Shown here: piece after piece, positions 1 to 10,800 of the stretch
Layout of the letters: the number at the start of each line of letters is the position of its first letter
How positions within the stretch are numbered: position 1 is the stretch's first letter
NCBI RefSeq assembly: GCF_001678945.1
Contig: NZ_CP015124.1
Coordinates: 3,882,001-3,946,000, forward strand
Source of the DNA: Phaeobacter gallaeciensis
GTDB taxonomy: Bacteria > Pseudomonadota > Alphaproteobacteria > Rhodobacterales > Rhodobacteraceae
Reading direction: 5' to 3'
DNA: 64,000 nt
Position numbers and translations under genes: made by a program
The notes under the pieces: generated by a model
What the model was told of the DNA's origin: nothing
The model's input: only the letters and a program-made list of their open reading frames with translations
The model's database searches: none

Positions 1-532
1 CCAGACGCGCCATGGCCTGCCCGGCGGGAAGTAGGCGCATATCACCACCGACGCTGTCGTTGACTTCATCCACCACAGCCTGCCAGCGGGGCAGGTCCTG
101 CTCCAGCCGGTCACGCCAGGCGATATCGGCGCCTTCGTCAAACGGCACCTCGGTGCCGGTTCCGCTGCTGAGGCTGTGCCAGGTTTCCTGCAGATAGACA
201 GCGGCATCGGGATTGGCATCCTTGGCCAGCTGGTAGTAGCGGGTGACGGTCTCTTCGGTATTGCTCCACTTCAGGTGATTGGCTAGCGGGATCGCCTCGG
301 TCAGGATGACAGCATCGACCGGGGTCTGGAGACGCGCGCGGGCGTTCACCCCTTCGGCGCTGTCGCCGTGCTCCCAGTTGTAGCTGAGCGGCGCGCCATT
401 GATGATCTGCGCTTCGACGGTGGCACTGCTACTGGACTGGCGCAACAGCTGTTCCAGCATGGCGGGATTGTCCTGGCCAAACAGCGAATGGCCCACCATC
501 AGGACCGAGGTGATCAGTGTTTCAAGGTTCAT
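1..532 (-). CDS. SGNH-hydrolase-like protein, second copy (C-terminus cut by window edge)
   Basis: This gene starts at ATG 532 and runs off the left edge, so 177 residues are visible. It is a paralogue of the next gene upstream (529-1461): both share a GHSL block near the N-terminus (Ser16 here), a VILTE/VVLTE segment, a YLQETWHSL/YLYETWHHL segment and an LLPAGQAMA/LIPAGQVMA segment in the same order. GHSL fits the nucleophile block of SGNH/GDSL esterases, although GHS replaces the usual GDS. Unlike its neighbour it has no signal peptide, so it may act in the cytoplasm. Its ATG overlaps the TGA of the upstream gene (ATGA), which suggests translational coupling and membership of the PKS/NRPS operon. 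The substrate is unknown. Confidence 0.75.
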   Translation of the reverse strand, partial: MNLETLITSVLMVGHSLFGQDNPAMLEQLLRQSSSSATVEAQIINGAPLSYNWEHGDSAEGVNARARLQTPVDAVILTEAIPLANHLKWSNTEETVTRYYQLAKDANPDAAVYLQETWHSLSSGTGTEVPFDEGADIAWRDRLEQDLPRWQAVVDEVNDSVGGDMRLLPAGQAMARL

Positions 533-1461
533 CCGTTCTGGCCTGCGTCAGAGAGACCCGTGCGGGGGATCCCTGTCACCACCTGCCAGACGATTTGCTG
601 CACCGTCTCGGCAGCGGCCGGTGACAGCGCCGTCGCTGCCTCTCCATCCGGACGCGACAGCTGGTGCGGCAGGCCAACAGGGGAGCGGTGATAGAGCACG
701 GCATAGTGGGCGAGGGCGACAATGTATGTGCCCAAGTCGTTGATATGGATAGTGTCCTGTGCGCCTTCCGGTGTCTTGGCGAAAAGATCCGAAACATCCC
801 TCAGCCCGTCGATCTGGCCTGCATCAATGGCCCGTGCGACAGCGGCCATGACCTGTCCGGCAGGGATCAGGTAGACCGGGCGTTTGGGATTGCGACGCGT
901 GTCTGATCCGAGCACCTTGCCCAGCCAGAGCCGGTCCAGATCGCTTGCGATGCGCGCCTGCCAGCCGTCCGGGTCATCAAGGTGATGCCAGGTCTCATAA
1001 AGATAGAGCCGCGTGTCAGGCGAAGCATCACGGGCCAGCGCGGCCCAGCGGCGCATGTATTTGGCGGAGCCGAAATACTTCACCGCGTCGCGCAGCTCGA
1101 CCATTTCTGTCAGCACCACCGCATCATAATCGCCGGAACCGATGGCCTCTTTGGCGTCGCGCCAGATGGGGGCCTGATTCACCAGATCGAAATGAAGGAT
1201 CGTCTCCTCCGGCTCCCAGTGCTGCTTTAGCGATGTGCCCGACCCGAGCTGGCTGTTCCAGCTGTGCCCCTTGGGGGCAAGTTGCGCCAGCATATGAGGC
1301 ATCACAGGGCCGACCAGAGAGTGGCCAAGGTGATAGACCTTCATTGGCTGCTCTGGTGGGGGCAGCACCGGCACCGGAAACGGCGCGGCCTGCAGGGGCA
1401 GGCTGGCCCAAATCCCATGCAGGCAGGTCGTCAGCGCCAGAAGCAGAGATCGTTTTCCCAT
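529..1461 (-). CDS. Exported SGNH-hydrolase-like protein, first copy
   Basis: A 310-residue protein with an N-terminal signal peptide (charged MGKR, hydrophobic core, probable cleavage after residue 25). The mature part has GHS at 46-48 as candidate nucleophile block and D236-T-I-H239, which matches the DxxH block that supplies the catalytic Asp and His in SGNH hydrolases. The YLYETWHHL and LIPAGQ segments are shared with the following paralogue. It begins 3 bases after the phosphopantetheinyl transferase stop, so it belongs to the biosynthetic operon. A periplasmic esterase or acetyl-transfer role on the exported product is possible but inferred. The fold assignment rests only on short motifs. 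Confidence 0.7.
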   Translation of the reverse strand: MGKRSLLLALTTCLHGIWASLPLQAAPFPVPVLPPPEQPMKVYHLGHSLVGPVMPHMLAQLAPKGHSWNSQLGSGTSLKQHWEPEETILHFDLVNQAPIWRDAKEAIGSGDYDAVVLTEMVELRDAVKYFGSAKYMRRWAALARDASPDTRLYLYETWHHLDDPDGWQARIASDLDRLWLGKVLGSDTRRNPKRPVYLIPAGQVMAAVARAIDAGQIDGLRDVSDLFAKTPEGAQDTIHINDLGTYIVALAHYAVLYHRSPVGLPHQLSRPDGEAATALSPAAAETVQQIVWQVVTGIPRTGLSDAGQNG

Positions 1462-1464
1462 TGC

Positions 1465-2184
1465 TCACGCCTCCAGGCTTGCTGCGGTGAAAATGATACC
1501 TTCCCCGATGACATAGGCGCCGTTGATCCGGGCGCCAGTGCGAAACGGCGGGCGGTCGGCAGTGAAGGCGGCTACGAAACGCCCGCGCCGGACCGTTTCA
1601 CTCACGTCTTCTGGTTCGATCTCCAACTCCATGCCGTCAAAGCCGAAAAACTGTTCACTGACAGTATACTGGCACTTATAGGCGGCTTCCTTGGCGGAGA
1701 AGATCAGCTTGGCCATCTGGCCGGGGTTGTCCTGCGAGGTCAGCCAATCCTGTTCGCGGGCAGAGCAGATCGCCGGGCGCAGGTCATCTTTCAGGGGCGT
1801 GTCTTCCTCGACGTCAATGCCAATGGCGCGCCGGGTCAGTGTCGAGGCCACGGCGGCAAGGGCGCAGCTGCGGGTGTGGGTGATCGATCCGGTCAGCCCT
1901 GCGGGCCAGATGGGCGCGCGGGATTTGGCAATCACGATGGGGCAGGGCGCCCGGCCAAGATCCTGCATCGCCCGGTGCGCCGCCGCCCGCCCGGCGGCAA
2001 ATTCGCGGTGGCGTTTCTCCACGGCGCTGGGCGACAGGCAGGCGCGTTCCTGCGGAAATGGATCGGGCAGCGCCCCCAGCGGGTTGGCCGCCCCCAGCGA
2101 TATGCCCGCGCCAAAGAGCGGCCGGACCATGGCCAGCCGCGCATCGGTTGTCTGATCAAGGGGGGCGGGGCTGGCTGTTATCAT
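1465..2184 (-). CDS. 4'-phosphopantetheinyl transferase, EntD type
   Basis: A 239-residue cytosolic enzyme that moves the phosphopantetheine arm of CoA onto the serine of carrier domains, here most likely PKS Ser1822 and NRPS Ser1447. Family signs in order: an [11 protein letters not shown] segment, [12 protein letters not shown], the metal-binding GIDVEE block and the FSAKEAAYK block, which together are diagnostic for EntD/Sfp enzymes. Length is normal for the EntD branch. The start ATG overlaps the NRPS stop (ATGA), so translation is probably coupled to that of its substrate. Presence of a dedicated activating enzyme supports an intact pathway. Confidence 0.93.
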   Translation of the reverse strand: MITASPAPLDQTTDARLAMVRPLFGAGISLGAANPLGALPDPFPQERACLSPSAVEKRHREFAAGRAAAHRAMQDLGRAPCPIVIAKSRAPIWPAGLTGSITHTRSCALAAVASTLTRRAIGIDVEEDTPLKDDLRPAICSAREQDWLTSQDNPGQMAKLIFSAKEAAYKCQYTVSEQFFGFDGMELEIEPEDVSETVRRGRFVAAFTADRPPFRTGARINGAYVIGEGIIFTAASLEA

Positions 2185-5100
2185 CCGGTCCGGGCTTTGC
2201 GGCTGGCGCGCATCGCCCGCCGTTTCGACATGGTTTCCGATTTGGCCGCCTCGGCTGCGGCGGCCTGTTCTGCGCCCGCGGGATCATCTGGCGATTCCGC
2301 GCCACCTGCAAGCCCTTCGATATGGGCGGCAAGACCGGCCAGCGTCGGGAAGCGGAAGATGTCGGTGATCGACAGTTTCGGCACCTCAAGCGCCGTGCGG
2401 ATGTCCCTGTGCGCCTGCACCGCCAGCAGGGAGTGACCGCCAAGGACAAAGAAATTGTCCTGCGCGCCGATCCCGTCAAGACCAAGAATCTGCCCCCAGA
2501 TCGCGGCGATCTTGCCCTGCGCGCCGCCCTTGGGCGGTGTTGCTGCTGTAGGCGCGGCAATCCGCGCCGGTTTCGGATCCGGCAGCGCCTTGCGGTCGAT
2601 CTTCTTGTTGGGGGTCAGCGGGAAGGCATCCAGCGTCACGATATGCGATGGCACCATCACCTCGGCCAGCCGGGCCGAAAGCGCCTGTTTCAACGCAGCC
2701 TCCTGCACCGGAGCAGAGGTGGTGATATAGCCGACCAGCTGTTCTCCCGCGCCGATCTTGCGCGGCATGACAACCGCGCCGGTGACGCCGGGCTGGACAG
2801 CCAGGGCCGCTTCAATCTCCCCAAGTTCAATACGTTGGCCGCGGATCTTCACCTGATGGTCTGTGCGTCCCAAGAAATCGAGCCGCCCATCCGCGCGCCA
2901 GCGCACCAGATCGCCGGTGCGATACATCAACCCGCTGCCAAAGGGATCGGGGACAAACCGCTCCGCTGTCAGTTCGGGCCGTTGCCAGTAACCTGCGGTC
3001 ACGCCGTGTCCGGCGATGAACAACTCCCCCGGCGCCCCGATGGGCTGCGGCGCGCCCGCAGCATCCAGCACGTAAACTTGGGTATTGGCGATGGGCCCGC
3101 CGATATCGGCAACGCCTGCCGGGACGCCATCAAGGGTCTGCATGGTCGACCAGATGGTAGTTTCGGTCGGGCCGTACATGTTGTGGATCTGCCCCGGTCC
3201 AGCCTCGCGCAGATCACCGGCCAGATCGCCGGGCAGGGCTTCGCCCCCGACCAGAAGATGCTTAAGGTGCGGCAGCACCATGCGGGCCTCGTCGTTCTGC
3301 ACCATCATGCGCGCCATGGAGGGCGTACATTGCATATGGCTGATGTCATGGCGCAGGATCTGCGCCGCAAGTGAAAAGTCGTCCGCGGCCAGTTCTTGCG
3401 GGGCGTTGGACAGGCGCAGCACCTCGGCCAGCGGTTTCAGCCCCTCGAGCACCACGTCAGGCGCGATGCCATAGTCGATGAGGCAGGCAATCTCGTCCAC
3501 GCCGATGCGCTTCAGTTGCTCGACCCGGGCGACGCCATCCTGCACGGTGCCGAACAGTCCTGAGTCCTCGAAATAGCGTTCGAAGGCAAAGTCGAGGATC
3601 GCATCCAGTTCTTCCTCGGACAGGATGCCAAGATCCATTTCAAAGGGATTGTTGACGCCTTTGGGTTTCTTAAAGGCGGGGAAGGCCCAGGCGTATTGCT
3701 TGATCAGACCCGCGGCCGAGCGCAGGTAATCCTTCATCGGCTCGCGTGCGGTCTGGCGGGCCTCTTCGCGGGTGTCGGCCAGGTAGGTATGCAACATCAG
3801 GGTCACGGTGAAATCCGCCGGATCATGCCCGGCGCCGCGCAGGGCGTCGTGGTAGATGCGGATCTTGCCCGCGACCTCATCGATGCTTTGCCCCAGAAGG
3901 TGGGTCAGGACATTGGCGCCGATCTCGCCTGCCTCGCGCCAGGTGTCGGGGTTGCCAGCCGTAGTGACCCAGACCGGCAGTTCGCTGGACACAGGGCGAG
4001 GCTGAGTGAGCACCGCATGGGTGCCGCCATCCTTGCGCGGGAAGGCGACCTCTTCGCCGCGCCAGAGTTTGCGCACGGTTTCGATGGCTTCGTACATCGC
4101 CGGTTTGTTGGCCGGAGGCGTATTCTCGGGGCGCAGGATGAAATCATCCGGTTGCCAGCCTGCGGCAAAACCGATACCGGCGCGCCCCGCCGTCAGGTTG
4201 TCGATCACCGCCCATTCCTCGGCGATGCGGGCGGGATGGTGCAGCGGCGCCACGCAAGAGCCCGAGCGCACACCGATATTCTGCGTCACCGCCGCGACGG
4301 CTGCCCCGGTGACCGAGGGGTTCGGGTAGGGACCGCCAAAGGCGTGAAAGTGCCGCTCGGGCGTCCAGACCGCGTTAAAGCCGTGCTGATCGGCAAATCT
4401 CGCGCCCTCCAGCAGCAGGTTGTATTTGCGTGGGCCGGGGCCATCATCATTGCCCCAGTAGAAGAGGTTGAAGTCCATCTTCCGGTCCGAGATGGCAATT
4501 GGCCCGTTGGATAACTGCAGGCGGCTTTCATCGCTGGAGAGCACCAGTTTGAAGCCGCGCGCGAGGGTCCAGAACAGCTCCAGCACCGAGATATCAAAGG
4601 AGAGGCTGGTCACCGCGAGCCAGGCATCGCCGGGCTGATGGGGAATGCGCGCATCCATGGCGGCAAAGAAATTCGCCACATTGGCGTGGCGCACCATCAC
4701 CCCCTTGGGCAGGCCGGTAGAGCCGGAGGTATAGATCACATAGGCCAGATCCTGTCCGGTGGCGCCGCCATCGACAGGCGCGACACTCGGGGCGGGGGCA
4801 TCCGCGCCATCCAGTACCAGCAGCTGCGCGCTTGAGGCGGGCAGGCTGCCTTGCAGGGCGTCTTGTGTCACGATGACATCGGCGCCGCTGTCCTTGATGA
4901 AATGGGCAATCCGATCCGCAGGATAGGCGGGGTCGAGCGGCACATAGGCGCCGCCTGCCTTCATCACCGCAAGGGCGGCCACCACCAGATCCGGGCTGCG
5001 GGAGACGTAGATCCCCACATGGCTGCCGGGTTTGACGCCCATGTCCTGTAGTCTGGCCGCGACCCCGTTGGCGCGGGCATTGAGGTCTGCGTAGCTGAGG

Positions 5101-6770
5101 CTCTGATCCTCGAACACCAGAGCGGTGGCCTCGGGTGTGCGGGACACCTGCGCGGCAAATGCGGCGTGGATGGTCTGATCCGGGCCGGTGTCTGCCGCTG
5201 TCTGGTTCCAGTCGTTGAGCAACACCCGGCGCTCTTCCTCGGGCAGGACCGGCAGATCGGCGAGAGGGCTATCTGCCTGATCCGGGGCGGAAATGGCGCC
5301 CAGCAGCAGCTCCAGCCGCGCGGCGAGCAGCTCCGCGGCCTTTGGTGTCAGCTGGGCACCATCCACATGGAGCGCAAGCACTCCATCCGCCCATGACACG
5401 GTGGCGACGCAGCCTGGCAGAGCTGCATCCCGTCCCATGGACAAACCAATGCCGGGCTGTGCCTGCGGTGCCAGTTCCGGCGCGCGGGCAATCAGATCCT
5501 CGGCAAACCCGCCTGTCGCGCGGGCCTTTTCAATCTCTTTGGCGATGCGGTCCTGCAGATCCGCCAGGCTGTCGTCGCGCTGTCCCTGCACCGGAACCCA
5601 GCCAGAGACAAGCCCCGCCAGCGGTGTCATGGTCTCAAGGCTGAGGGCAATATCGGCAGTCTCTTCCCCCGCGCTGCGCAGGGCCCAGGTCAAGACTGCG
5701 GCGGCGATCTGTGTCTCTGTCAGGCCATCCGGTGCTGCAATGGGACGGCGGGCGAGGCCGCTGTCACCGGTCGGTTCCGCCAGGGGAACAGTGACTGGGC
5801 GCATCGCAGCCAGCGCGCGGCGCCAATGGCTTTCGCCTTTCTGTGTCTTGGCAAGGGCTTCGGTGATCGCGTGCTTTTCCGCCGCATCCAGGACCGGCAG
5901 CGCATCGCCCGGCTTGCACAGATCGACAGGCGCCCGTTTGCGTCCTGCAGGATCGGTCAGACCGCTGAGCCGCACCGCGCCATCGCCGCAGGCCACGGTC
6001 AGGCTGTCCTTGCTGACCTCAATCACACTGCCGGGCGCGCCTGCGCCCTCGACCGCCTCTGCGCTGCCGACCAGCAGGATATTCTCGCCAATGGCGCATT
6101 TCGAGGAGCAAAGCGGGTTCCAGTAGCCGCCAAAGTCAAGCGCACGCACCAGACGGGTGATCGCGGCTGCTGGGGCGATAAAATCGATCAGCGCGCCTGC
6201 CGCGGGCCGGTCGCTGCGGGCGTAATAACTGCGCTGGCTCAGGTCCTGTGGCTGGCGGTTGAGTGTGCCTGCCTCCAGCTGGTCTATCACCGTGCCAAAG
6301 CTATCCATCGCGGCGGCATAGCATTTGGAGTTGAGGCTGAAGGCGGTGTCATCCGCTGCCACATCGAACAGGCGCTGGGCGAGGATATCGCCCTCGTCGA
6401 TGCCGCCTTCGATCATGTGCCAGGTGATGCCATAGCTGTCGGCGCCCTCAATCAGCGCCCAGTTCGGCGCGTTGAGGCCGGCGTAACGTGGCAGCGGCCC
6501 GTCGTGAAAGTTCACCGCGCCCTTGGCCGCCAGCGTCAGCACCCGGTCGGGAATGACCCGCAGGTTGGCAATGGAGAGCAACCAGTCAAAGCCTTCGGTC
6601 AGCGCATCCGGGCTGGCGTGCACTGGGATTCCGTGTTTTTCGGCCCAACTGCGAATACCATCATCCTGCGACACGACGGCAGAGATTTGATGCCCGCGCG
6701 CCAGCAGCGCATCGCCGCATCCCACCGCGAGGGATTCATTGCCGATGATGACTGAGGAAAATTGGCTCAT
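2181..6770 (-). CDS. NRPS: formyltransferase - truncated C - A with embedded luciferase-like monooxygenase - T
   Basis: A 1529-residue multidomain enzyme. Residues 1-285 form a methionyl-tRNA-formyltransferase-like domain with N87, H89 and D125 in the catalytic positions and a C-terminal subdomain. Residues about 345-500 resemble only the C-terminal half of a condensation domain; no HHxxxDG motif is present. The adenylation domain starts near 520: A3 [11 protein letters not shown] at 680-690, A4 with D726, A5 NMYGPTETT at 1197, A7 YRTGDL at 1283, A8 near 1302, A10 lysine K1390. Between A4 and A5 a luciferase-like FMN monooxygenase fills about 755-1115. The thiolation domain has LGGHS with Ser1447. 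There is no thioesterase, so the product must pass to another protein, presumably the PKS. It overlaps both neighbours by 4 bases. The activated amino acid is not predicted here. Confidence 0.93.
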   Translation of the reverse strand: MSQFSSVIIGNESLAVGCGDALLARGHQISAVVSQDDGIRSWAEKHGIPVHASPDALTEGFDWLLSIANLRVIPDRVLTLAAKGAVNFHDGPLPRYAGLNAPNWALIEGADSYGITWHMIEGGIDEGDILAQRLFDVAADDTAFSLNSKCYAAAMDSFGTVIDQLEAGTLNRQPQDLSQRSYYARSDRPAAGALIDFIAPAAAITRLVRALDFGGYWNPLCSSKCAIGENILLVGSAEAVEGAGAPGSVIEVSKDSLTVACGDGAVRLSGLTDPAGRKRAPVDLCKPGDALPVLDAAEKHAITEALAKTQKGESHWRRALAAMRPVTVPLAEPTGDSGLARRPIAAPDGLTETQIAAAVLTWALRSAGEETADIALSLETMTPLAGLVSGWVPVQGQRDDSLADLQDRIAKEIEKARATGGFAEDLIARAPELAPQAQPGIGLSMGRDAALPGCVATVSWADGVLALHVDGAQLTPKAAELLAARLELLLGAISAPDQADSPLADLPVLPEEERRVLLNDWNQTAADTGPDQTIHAAFAAQVSRTPEATALVFEDQSLSYADLNARANGVAARLQDMGVKPGSHVGIYVSRSPDLVVAALAVMKAGGAYVPLDPAYPADRIAHFIKDSGADVIVTQDALQGSLPASSAQLLVLDGADAPAPSVAPVDGGATGQDLAYVIYTSGSTGLPKGVMVRHANVANFFAAMDARIPHQPGDAWLAVTSLSFDISVLELFWTLARGFKLVLSSDESRLQLSNGPIAISDRKMDFNLFYWGNDDGPGPRKYNLLLEGARFADQHGFNAVWTPERHFHAFGGPYPNPSVTGAAVAAVTQNIGVRSGSCVAPLHHPARIAEEWAVIDNLTAGRAGIGFAAGWQPDDFILRPENTPPANKPAMYEAIETVRKLWRGEEVAFPRKDGGTHAVLTQPRPVSSELPVWVTTAGNPDTWREAGEIGANVLTHLLGQSIDEVAGKIRIYHDALRGAGHDPADFTVTLMLHTYLADTREEARQTAREPMKDYLRSAAGLIKQYAWAFPAFKKPKGVNNPFEMDLGILSEEELDAILDFAFERYFEDSGLFGTVQDGVARVEQLKRIGVDEIACLIDYGIAPDVVLEGLKPLAEVLRLSNAPQELAADDFSLAAQILRHDISHMQCTPSMARMMVQNDEARMVLPHLKHLLVGGEALPGDLAGDLREAGPGQIHNMYGPTETTIWSTMQTLDGVPAGVADIGGPIANTQVYVLDAAGAPQPIGAPGELFIAGHGVTAGYWQRPELTAERFVPDPFGSGLMYRTGDLVRWRADGRLDFLGRTDHQVKIRGQRIELGEIEAALAVQPGVTGAVVMPRKIGAGEQLVGYITTSAPVQEAALKQALSARLAEVMVPSHIVTLDAFPLTPNKKIDRKALPDPKPARIAAPTAATPPKGGAQGKIAAIWGQILGLDGIGAQDNFFVLGGHSLLAVQAHRDIRTALEVPKLSITDIFRFPTLAGLAAHIEGLAGGAESPDDPAGAEQAAAAEAAKSETMSKRRAMRASRKARTG

Positions 6771-7804
6771 TTCTGTTCCTCCGGAACATGACTGTGAGGG
6801 CGCGTTTCACGTATTGCTGTCTTGGGGCGGATCGCCGACCGCAGTGCGTGGGTCAGCAGGTCGCGCAGGAAATGCGGCGCATCCGCGGCTGGCTTTTTCT
6901 GGAGCAGTCGCCGCAGCCCATAAAGGCCGCAGCCGAGGACGCGCGCCCAGGTGGCGAGGGCGGCGTAGATTACCCCGTGCGTCTTGACGAAATAATGCAT
7001 GCGGGAATCGAACCAGTAGGTCGGTGTGCGGTCCCAGGACTTCATCCCGGTCGAGGCCGAGCCGAGATGCGCCACGGTGCTGGTCGGTACGTAATGCGTG
7101 CGCCACCCGGCCTGCGCGGCGCGCTTGCACAGATCCGTTTCCTCGAAATAAAGGAAAAAACTTTCGTCAAAGCCACCGATATCCTCGATCACTTCGCGGC
7201 GGATCATCAGGCTGGCGCCGGCGGTCCAGTCGACCTGGGTCTCCTGCTGCGGCATATCCATCGCCACCACTGCATGGGACAGCAGCCGGGTCACGATACC
7301 GGTGCGGGCGGCCATTTCGAACTCTCCCGCGATCGAGGGGAAGCGGAAGGCGGTGCGGTGGGGCACATCATCCGTGCCATGCACAAAGGATCCGGCGAGG
7401 CCAGCACCGGGGCTGGAAAGGAGAAATTCCCGCAGCCGGGAAATCGTCGTGCCCTCCACGAAGGCATCGGAGTTCAGCAGATAATAGAACCCCGGCGCGC
7501 TGCCGTCGGGCAGACCGGCCTCCATGCCGATGTTCATGCCCGCGCCAAAGCCACCGTTGACGGGCGAACGGATCAGCCGCAGTTTGCCGCTGTCCAGCCA
7601 GCCCCGGCTGGCGGCGCCTGCTTGCAACTCTTCCCACGAGTTATCGCCCGATCCGTTTTCCACGATCACCACGGCGCCGGACAGATCTTCCATTTCCGCC
7701 AGCGCCGCCTCTGCCGCCTGCAGCGTCATCTGCGGGGTGCGGTAGTTCAGGATGATGGTCAGAACGCTGTCGCTTTGTGACGGTGGGGGAGGGGCCATGG
7801 ACAT
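6767..7804 (-). CDS. Family 2 glycosyltransferase (rhamnosyltransferase-like)
   Basis: A 345-residue GT-A fold transferase. The N-terminus has the nucleotide-sugar pattern [16 protein letters not shown] and [17 protein letters not shown] supplies the acidic metal-binding motif near residue 112; [11 protein letters not shown] and [19 protein letters not shown] are typical of the acceptor half of rhamnosyltransferase-like GT2 enzymes. It sits between PKS and NRPS: ATG 7804 directly follows the PKS stop, with GGCGGAG as ribosome binding site, and its TGA overlaps the NRPS start. This placement suggests that it decorates the pathway product, although a role in the polysaccharide genes nearby cannot be excluded. 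The C-terminal part is amphipathic and may contact the membrane. Confidence 0.88.
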   Translation of the reverse strand: MSMAPPPPSQSDSVLTIILNYRTPQMTLQAAEAALAEMEDLSGAVVIVENGSGDNSWEELQAGAASRGWLDSGKLRLIRSPVNGGFGAGMNIGMEAGLPDGSAPGFYYLLNSDAFVEGTTISRLREFLLSSPGAGLAGSFVHGTDDVPHRTAFRFPSIAGEFEMAARTGIVTRLLSHAVVAMDMPQQETQVDWTAGASLMIRREVIEDIGGFDESFFLYFEETDLCKRAAQAGWRTHYVPTSTVAHLGSASTGMKSWDRTPTYWFDSRMHYFVKTHGVIYAALATWARVLGCGLYGLRRLLQKKPAADAPHFLRDLLTHALRSAIRPKTAIRETRPHSHVPEEQK

Positions 7805-10800
7805 CTACTCCGCCGCCTGATTACGCACTTGCCCGGCATGCACCGGTACTGGCGCAGTATAGCCAGCCTCGGCCCGGTCCAGCCGCGCTTTGACCTCAGC
7901 CGCCAGAACGCTGACGTTGGGTACCAGCACCATGCTGTCGTGGTCACCGGGCACTTCGATCACCTCGATCTCCGGCGCCCAGCGGGTCCAGTCGTTGTCG
8001 GCAAAGACATACTCCCGCTCGGCGCTGACCCAATTGCCCCCCGAGACCTGCCAGTGCTGGTCCAGTGGCGGACGGAACAGCGACATGGCGCCGTCCCAGG
8101 GCTGCAATTCATAGCTGGCAACAGCGGCGCGGAAGCCCATTTCGATCTGCCGGTTGTTAAAGGCAGGCGCGGCTCCTGCATCGTTGCTGCCCTGGCGGCG
8201 TTGGCGTTTTGCGATCTCCCAGGCAACGCGGTTGCGCGCCCATTCCGCCAGATAGGACGGTCCCTTGCGGCGCAACTCCTGCAGTTTGATCAGCGCCTTG
8301 TCCTGTCGGCTCAGCGGTGGGCGCAGTGGCAGCGGTGTGTCGAGCAGGACCAGCGCTGCGGTTTCCTCTCCGGCAGCCTTCAGCTGCTGCGCCATTTCAT
8401 AGGCCGTGATGCCACCGCCCGAGAAACCGCCCAGAAGATAGGGGCCCTGCGGCTGGATCTGCCGCACCTCGTGCAGGTAATCGGCGGCGGCCTCGGCAAT
8501 GTTGTCGTGGGGCGCAACGTCCCCGATCAACCCGCGCGCCTGAAGGCCGTAGACCGGGCGGTCGCTGCCCAGCATCTGGGCCAGATGCCGCAGGTTCAGC
8601 ACGTTGCCAAACATGCCGGCCACCAGGAAGAACGGACGCCGCCCGGTGCCATCACCGGCGTGAAGCTTGACCAGATGGGTAAAGGGTTCTGGCCCTGCGT
8701 CATCGGTAGTGTTCGGGGACTGCGCGCTGCCTTCGGTGGTCACGCCGCCGCCTGTTCGGGCGATAATCCTGGTCGCCAGATCAGCAACGCTTGGGGCTTC
8801 GAAGAGGACTGACAGGGGGAACTCGACGCCAAAATCCCGCTTGATCTGGGCAAACAGCCGCACCGCGATCAGGGAATGCCCACCCAGATCGAAGAAGCTG
8901 TCGCGGGTGCCGACCTCGCCCACACCCAGAAGGGTCTGGAAATATCCCGCCAGGACCTCCTCAACCGCGTTTTCCGGCGCTACGTAATCAGTGTCGAGCT
9001 GCGGGCGCTCAAAACTTTGGCTGTCCGATGGGGCCTCGGAACTGGTCATCTTGGCCTGTTCGATCAGGGCAGGCAGATCAAGGGCTGAGACCACGACCTG
9101 CGACAGGCCGCCGGAGGTTGCCGCGGCAAGGGCGCGCGTCAGGGCCTCGCCCCCGTCTTCGGCGCGGATGCCGTTTGCGATATTGTGGTGAAGGCGGCGT
9201 TCCTCGGGCGACAGGGGCTGAGCGCTGCCACCTTTGCCCATGGCAATACCGGCGGCGCTGACATCAGCCGCCGCAGTTGCAGCGGGAGCCAGAGCCTGCG
9301 TCATCCGCTGCATGCGGAAGCCTTCGATCTCGACCAGAACCCGCCCTGTATCATCGCATAGCGTCACGTCGAATACGGCGGTCCCTTCGCCAGCCGCGTC
9401 GGCGGCTTGCGCGGACAGGCGTATGTGGCTGTGGATTGTCTCGGTCAGTGGCGCATGGATGCGGATTGCCCGGTACGACAGGGGCACCCAAAGGTGGTCA
9501 GGGCTATAGCCCGGCGCCAGCGCGATGGCCCAGCCGGTTGCCAGATCCAGCAGCCCCGGGTGCAGAAGCGTTCCGTCGGATTTGGCCGCATCGGCCAGTT
9601 GTAGTGTCGCGATCCCTTCGCCGCTGCCAAAGGCCATGCGCTGCAGCACATGCCAGCGCGGGCCAAAAAGCAGGTTGGCCTCCTGCGGGGATTTCAGCCG
9701 CGCGCCATCGGTTTCGGTCTGCGACGGGCAGCGGGCGGCAAGAGCGCTGAGGTCAACAGGCGCCGCCGTGGTCTGTGTTTCTGCAAATGTCACCTTTGCC
9801 TCTGCATGCAGGGCGTAGCCTTCGCCGCTGGCGGTGTAGAAGGACAGCGCGTAGCCGTCTTCCTCGGCCAGCAGCCGGATCAGCAGATCTGCCGGGCTGT
9901 CATCGGCGACCACAAGCGGGCGCAGGAAGTAAAGGTCGTGCAGTTCAAAGGCTGGGAGCGCGCCATCCTCGGCCATGCCAAGGGCCGTCATCGCCTCTGC
10001 AGCCAGTTCGATGTAACCGGTGCCGGGCATCACTGCGGTGCCATCGGCGGTGCGGTGTTCATTCAGCAGCCAGTGTCGGCCCGCGTCGAGCCGGGTGCGA
10101 TAGATCCGGTTGCCGCTGCCATCAAATCCTTCGCTGTCCAGCAGGGCCTGTGCGCAGGGCACAGGGTCCGAGGGGCCGTCACTGCCCTGCCGCGCGGCCA
10201 TCGCTTCGGAGGCCATGCCGGTATCGGCCCAGACGCCCCAATCCACCGCCACGACGCGGGTCTTGCCGCCCCGGCGATGCGCCGCCCAGGCGTTGAGGTA
10301 TTCGTTGGCGGCGATGTAATCCACCTGTCCCGCCGGTCCCGTCACCGTCGAGGATGAGGAGAACAGCACCATCAGATCAAGGCTGCCATCGGGAAACAGG
10401 CTGTCCAGTACACGCAACCCGCTGACCTTGGGTGCCAGGACCTTGGCGATCTGTTCGTCCGATTTCGCCAGCAATGGCCCGTCATCGATACTGCCCGCGC
10501 CATGGATCACCCCGGTGAGGGGGCCAAAGCGGTCCTCGGCGGTCTTCAGAGCGGCGCGCATCTGGCCGGAGTTGCAGACATCGGCGGCCAGCGGCAGCAC
10601 CGCGCCCTTGCCGATCTCCTCAAGCGCCTCGACCGCGCGGATGCGCGTGGCGGTGCGGTTGGCGGGGCTGTGACTACGCAGATATTGCGCCCATCCGCCG
10701 CGCTCTGGCAGGCCCTCGCGCGAAATCAGGATGACATTTGCGGCGTATTCTTCCAGCAGGTGCCGGGCGATTGAGAGGCCAATGCCACCATAGCCACCGG

